Assembly: GCA_946482045.1 (NCBI GenBank)
Contig: CAMLPZ010000215.1
Location: forward strand, 1-7,347
Direction of reading: 5' to 3'
Source of the DNA: an uncultured Asticcacaulis sp.
GTDB lineage: Bacteria > Pseudomonadota > Alphaproteobacteria > Caulobacterales > Caulobacteraceae
Length of the DNA: 7,347 nucleotides
Shown: positions 5,051 through 7,347 of the stretch, piece by piece
Numbering within the stretch: the first letter of the stretch is position 1
How the letters are laid out: the number at the start of each line of letters is the position of its first letter
Position numbers and translations under genes: made by a program
The notes under the pieces: generated by a model
The model's database searches: none
The model's input: only the letters and a program-made list of their open reading frames with translations
What the model was told of the DNA's origin: nothing

Positions 5051-7347
5051 TTGGTAAAGTCGTCCGAGCGTGTGTTTGGAATGATCGCCGCGGGCGTCAT
5101 GACGGTGATCGGCCTTGCCGGTTTCGCCGTGGCGGCCTATGCGGCATGGTTGTTCCACGACATGCCCGACGGCTCCGAACTGGCCGACTTCCATCCGGTG
5201 ACCTCGGCCCGCGTCTTCGCCTGGGACGGCACCCTGATCGGCGAGTATGGCCAGGAACGGCGCATCTATGTGCCCTACCACCGGATGCCGCAGAAACTCA
5301 CCCAGGCCTTCCTGGCCGCCGAAGACCGCAACTTCTTCACCCACTCCGGCGTCGACGCCTCGGGCCTCAGCCGTGCCATGATGAAGAACTTGCTGAACGT
5401 TGTGCGCGGCCGCCGCCTGGAAGGCGGGTCGACCATTACGCAGCAGGTGGCCAAGAACCTGCTCCTGAACAACGAACGCACGCTGGGCCGCAAGCTCAAG
5501 GAAGTTATCCTGGCGCGGCGGCTGGAAAATTCGCTGTCCAAGGAACAGATCCTGGAACTGTACCTCAACGACATCTATCTCGGGTACCGTTCCTATGGTG
5601 TGGGCGCCGCCGCCTTCAACTATTTCGGCAAGTCGGTCGACGACCTGACGCTGGAAGAAGTGGGTTATCTGGCAGCCCTGCCCAAGGGGCCTGAAAACTA
5701 TCGCCCAACGACACACAAGCAGGCCGCGATCGCGCGCCGTAACTGGGTGTTGGGGGAAATGGACAAGGCGGGCTGGATCACGCGCGCTGACGCCCTGACC
5801 GCTATGCAGAAGGACCTGGTTGTCGAGGCCCGCCCGGAACGCGCCAAGTATCACGACGCCGACTACTTCGTGTCGGAAGTCGAGCGCCGCGCCAAGTCGC
5901 TCTTCCCCGACCGCGACGCCATCTATACCCAGGGCTACTATATCAAGACGACACTGGAACCCAAGCTCCAGACCATCGCCCTGCAATCGCTGATGACCGG
6001 GCTTGAGACCTACGACCGCCGCCATGGCTGGCGCGGGGCGTGGGGCAATATCCCCGTCACCGACATGTGGGAACGCGAGGCCCAGGACGTCGAAAACCGC
6101 CTGGCGATGAACCGCAAGTCGCCGTCGGAACGCCGCGACTGGCAAATCGGCCTGGTCACCTCGGCCTCGGGTTCTGTGCGGGCGTACGACGGCGGTTCGG
6201 GAACGCTTCGCGGCGAGGATGTCGCCTGGGCCAAGGGCGGCAAGGGCCTGAGGGCCGGCGACCTGGTCTATGTCTCAAAGATTTCGGATGGCGCCTATCG
6301 CCTGCACCAGGTGCCGATCGTCAACGGCGCCATGGTCGTGGTCGATCCTTATTCAGGCCGCATCGTCGCCATGGTCGGCGGCTATTCCTTCTCACTGTCG
6401 AAGTTCAACCGCGCCACCCAGGCCCTGCGTCAGCCGGGTTCGTCGATCAAGCCGTTCGTCTACGCCGTGGCGCTGGAACGCGACTTCACGCCCGCTTCCA
6501 TCGTCGAAGACGGCCCGATCTCGATGATGGGCGGTGACGGCAAGATGTGGACGCCGCAGAACTACGAACACGACTACATGGGGCCGCAGCCCATTCGCCG
6601 GGGTATCGAACTGTCACGCAACCTGATGACGGTCCGCCTGGCGCAACGCGTCGGCATCAAGCCGATTACGCAGAAAATCGTTGGTGATTTTGGTGTCGCC
6701 GATAAGATGCCGGCGGAAATGTCGGTCGTGCTCGGCGCCGGCGAAGTCCAGCCTTATCGCCTGGCCAGCGCCTATTCGATCTTCGTCAACGGCGGCCGCC
6801 GCGTCAAGCCGCACCTGATCGACCAGGTCCAGGACCGCGACGGCAAGGTGATCTACAAGGCCGACGAACGCCAATGCCCCGCGGCATGCAGAGATGCCTT
6901 CGACGGACTGGAAAGCCCGCGCCTGCTGCCTCAGGGCACCCAGGTGATGGACCCGATCACCGCCTACCAGATGAATTCCTTCCTGCAGGGCGTGGTCGAA
7001 CGCGGCACCGCCGTGCGGGCGCGCGAACTGGGCTTCCCGGTTGGCGGCAAGACCGGCACGACCAATGATTACCGCTCGGCCTGGTTTATGGGCTTCTCGG
7101 CCGATCTCGTCGTTGGCGTCTATATTGGCTTTGACGACAACCGCACCCTTGGCGACAAGGAAACCGGTTCGTCGGCCGCGCTTCCGGTCTTTATCGACTT
7201 CATGAAGGCGGCCTATGTCAACCGGCCGAAGCGCCAGTTCAACAAGCCGAAGGACGCGGTATATGTTTCGATCCGCGGGCGTGAAGAAGCCTTCAAACCG
7301 GGCACGGAGCCGCAGATCACCTATACCCCCGTCGAGGATGGCCCGAC
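5051..7347 (+). CDS. mrcA: Class A penicillin-binding protein 1A, 3' end cut by window
   Basis: Bifunctional peptidoglycan synthase of the inner membrane: the glycosyltransferase polymerises lipid II and the transpeptidase makes 4-3 cross-links. 765 residues are visible with no stop before the window edge; homologues usually run about 800-850, so little is missing. The TTG start is chosen from the Shine-Dalgarno; starting at ATG 5081 would remove ten residues just before the membrane anchor. A single transmembrane helix spans about 11-35. The GT51 domain (about 60-235) has EDRNFFTHSGVD with catalytic E91, GGSTITQQ (125-132), RKLKE (147-151) and ILELYLNDIYLG (167-178). An OB-like insert follows (about 325-420). 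The transpeptidase domain carries S464-x-x-K467 (RQPGSSIKP), S522-R-N524 and K667-T-G-T670, so all catalytic motifs are present. It lies downstream of amiC with its own candidate promoter. Naming as PBP1A (mrcA/ponA) rests on the OB insert and overall architecture; Caulobacter has several class A paralogues (PbpX, PbpY and others), so the exact orthologue is uncertain. Confidence 0.93.
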   Translation, partial: MVKSSERVFGMIAAGVMTVIGLAGFAVAAYAAWLFHDMPDGSELADFHPVTSARVFAWDGTLIGEYGQERRIYVPYHRMPQKLTQAFLAAEDRNFFTHSGVDASGLSRAMMKNLLNVVRGRRLEGGSTITQQVAKNLLLNNERTLGRKLKEVILARRLENSLSKEQILELYLNDIYLGYRSYGVGAAAFNYFGKSVDDLTLEEVGYLAALPKGPENYRPTTHKQAAIARRNWVLGEMDKAGWITRADALTAMQKDLVVEARPERAKYHDADYFVSEVERRAKSLFPDRDAIYTQGYYIKTTLEPKLQTIALQSLMTGLETYDRRHGWRGAWGNIPVTDMWEREAQDVENRLAMNRKSPSERRDWQIGLVTSASGSVRAYDGGSGTLRGEDVAWAKGGKGLRAGDLVYVSKISDGAYRLHQVPIVNGAMVVVDPYSGRIVAMVGGYSFSLSKFNRATQALRQPGSSIKPFVYAVALERDFTPASIVEDGPISMMGGDGKMWTPQNYEHDYMGPQPIRRGIELSRNLMTVRLAQRVGIKPITQKIVGDFGVADKMPAEMSVVLGAGEVQPYRLASAYSIFVNGGRRVKPHLIDQVQDRDGKVIYKADERQCPAACRDAFDGLESPRLLPQGTQVMDPITAYQMNSFLQGVVERGTAVRARELGFPVGGKTGTTNDYRSAWFMGFSADLVVGVYIGFDDNRTLGDKETGSSAALPVFIDFMKAAYVNRPKRQFNKPKDAVYVSIRGREEAFKPGTEPQITYTPVEDGP

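Noticed and set aside
4469..6145. 558-codon open frame on the minus strand across amiC and mrcA
   Set aside because: Spans two real genes, the terminator and a promoter on the opposite strand; composition is that of a reverse-complement shadow.
1..7347. Hidden defence system, mobile element, CRISPR array or tRNA
   Set aside because: All long conserved reading frames are core genes (rne, amiC, mrcA); no transposase, repeat-spacer array, tRNA-like fold or attachment-site duplication was seen.

Overview
The window is an ordinary chromosomal core region of an alphaproteobacterium, most likely a member of the Caulobacteraceae (Caulobacter, Asticcacaulis or a relative). Three things point there: an RNase E with an acidic helical insertion in its S1 domain and a C-terminal GWW motif, the order rne / divergent amiC / bifunctional PBP1A-type synthase (the order I recall for Caulobacter crescentus), and a GCTAAA -10 element of the Caulobacter housekeeping type. 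Base composition is high-GC with strong G/C bias at third codon positions in the three real genes. I see no mobile element, CRISPR array, tRNA, rRNA or phage gene.

Layout. Positions 34-2799 (minus strand) hold a complete rne gene for a 921-residue RNase E, the scaffold of the RNA degradosome. Positions 2800-3646 are an unusually long divergent intergenic region of 847 bases. Its rne side holds a C-rich, G-poor leader next to the rne start (the opposite strand carries a G-quadruplex-like motif), a possible 77-codon ORF (3047-3280, minus) with a perfect Shine-Dalgarno, and a weak promoter candidate. Its amiC side holds three near-matches to the CtrA recognition sequence, one of which lies at the -35 position of a good -10 hexamer. 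Positions 3647-4873 (plus) hold amiC, an exported septal N-acetylmuramoyl-L-alanine amidase with AMIN and Amidase_3 domains. A strong intrinsic terminator (4910-4942) closes it. After a palindrome cluster (4964-4990) and a Caulobacter-style promoter (4995-5020), a class A penicillin-binding protein gene starts at a TTG at 5051 and runs off the right edge at 7347 after 765 visible codons.

How the genes fit together. amiC and mrcA act on the same polymer: PBP1A polymerises and cross-links peptidoglycan, and AmiC removes stem peptides so daughter cells can separate. They are co-oriented, but the terminator and second promoter suggest largely separate transcription. rne is divergent and concerns RNA turnover; its link to the cell-wall genes looks positional only. 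No new multi-gene system is visible. The points worth following are regulatory: the CtrA-like sites upstream of amiC, the palindrome/promoter/TTG-start arrangement of mrcA, and the rne leader with its possible small ORF.
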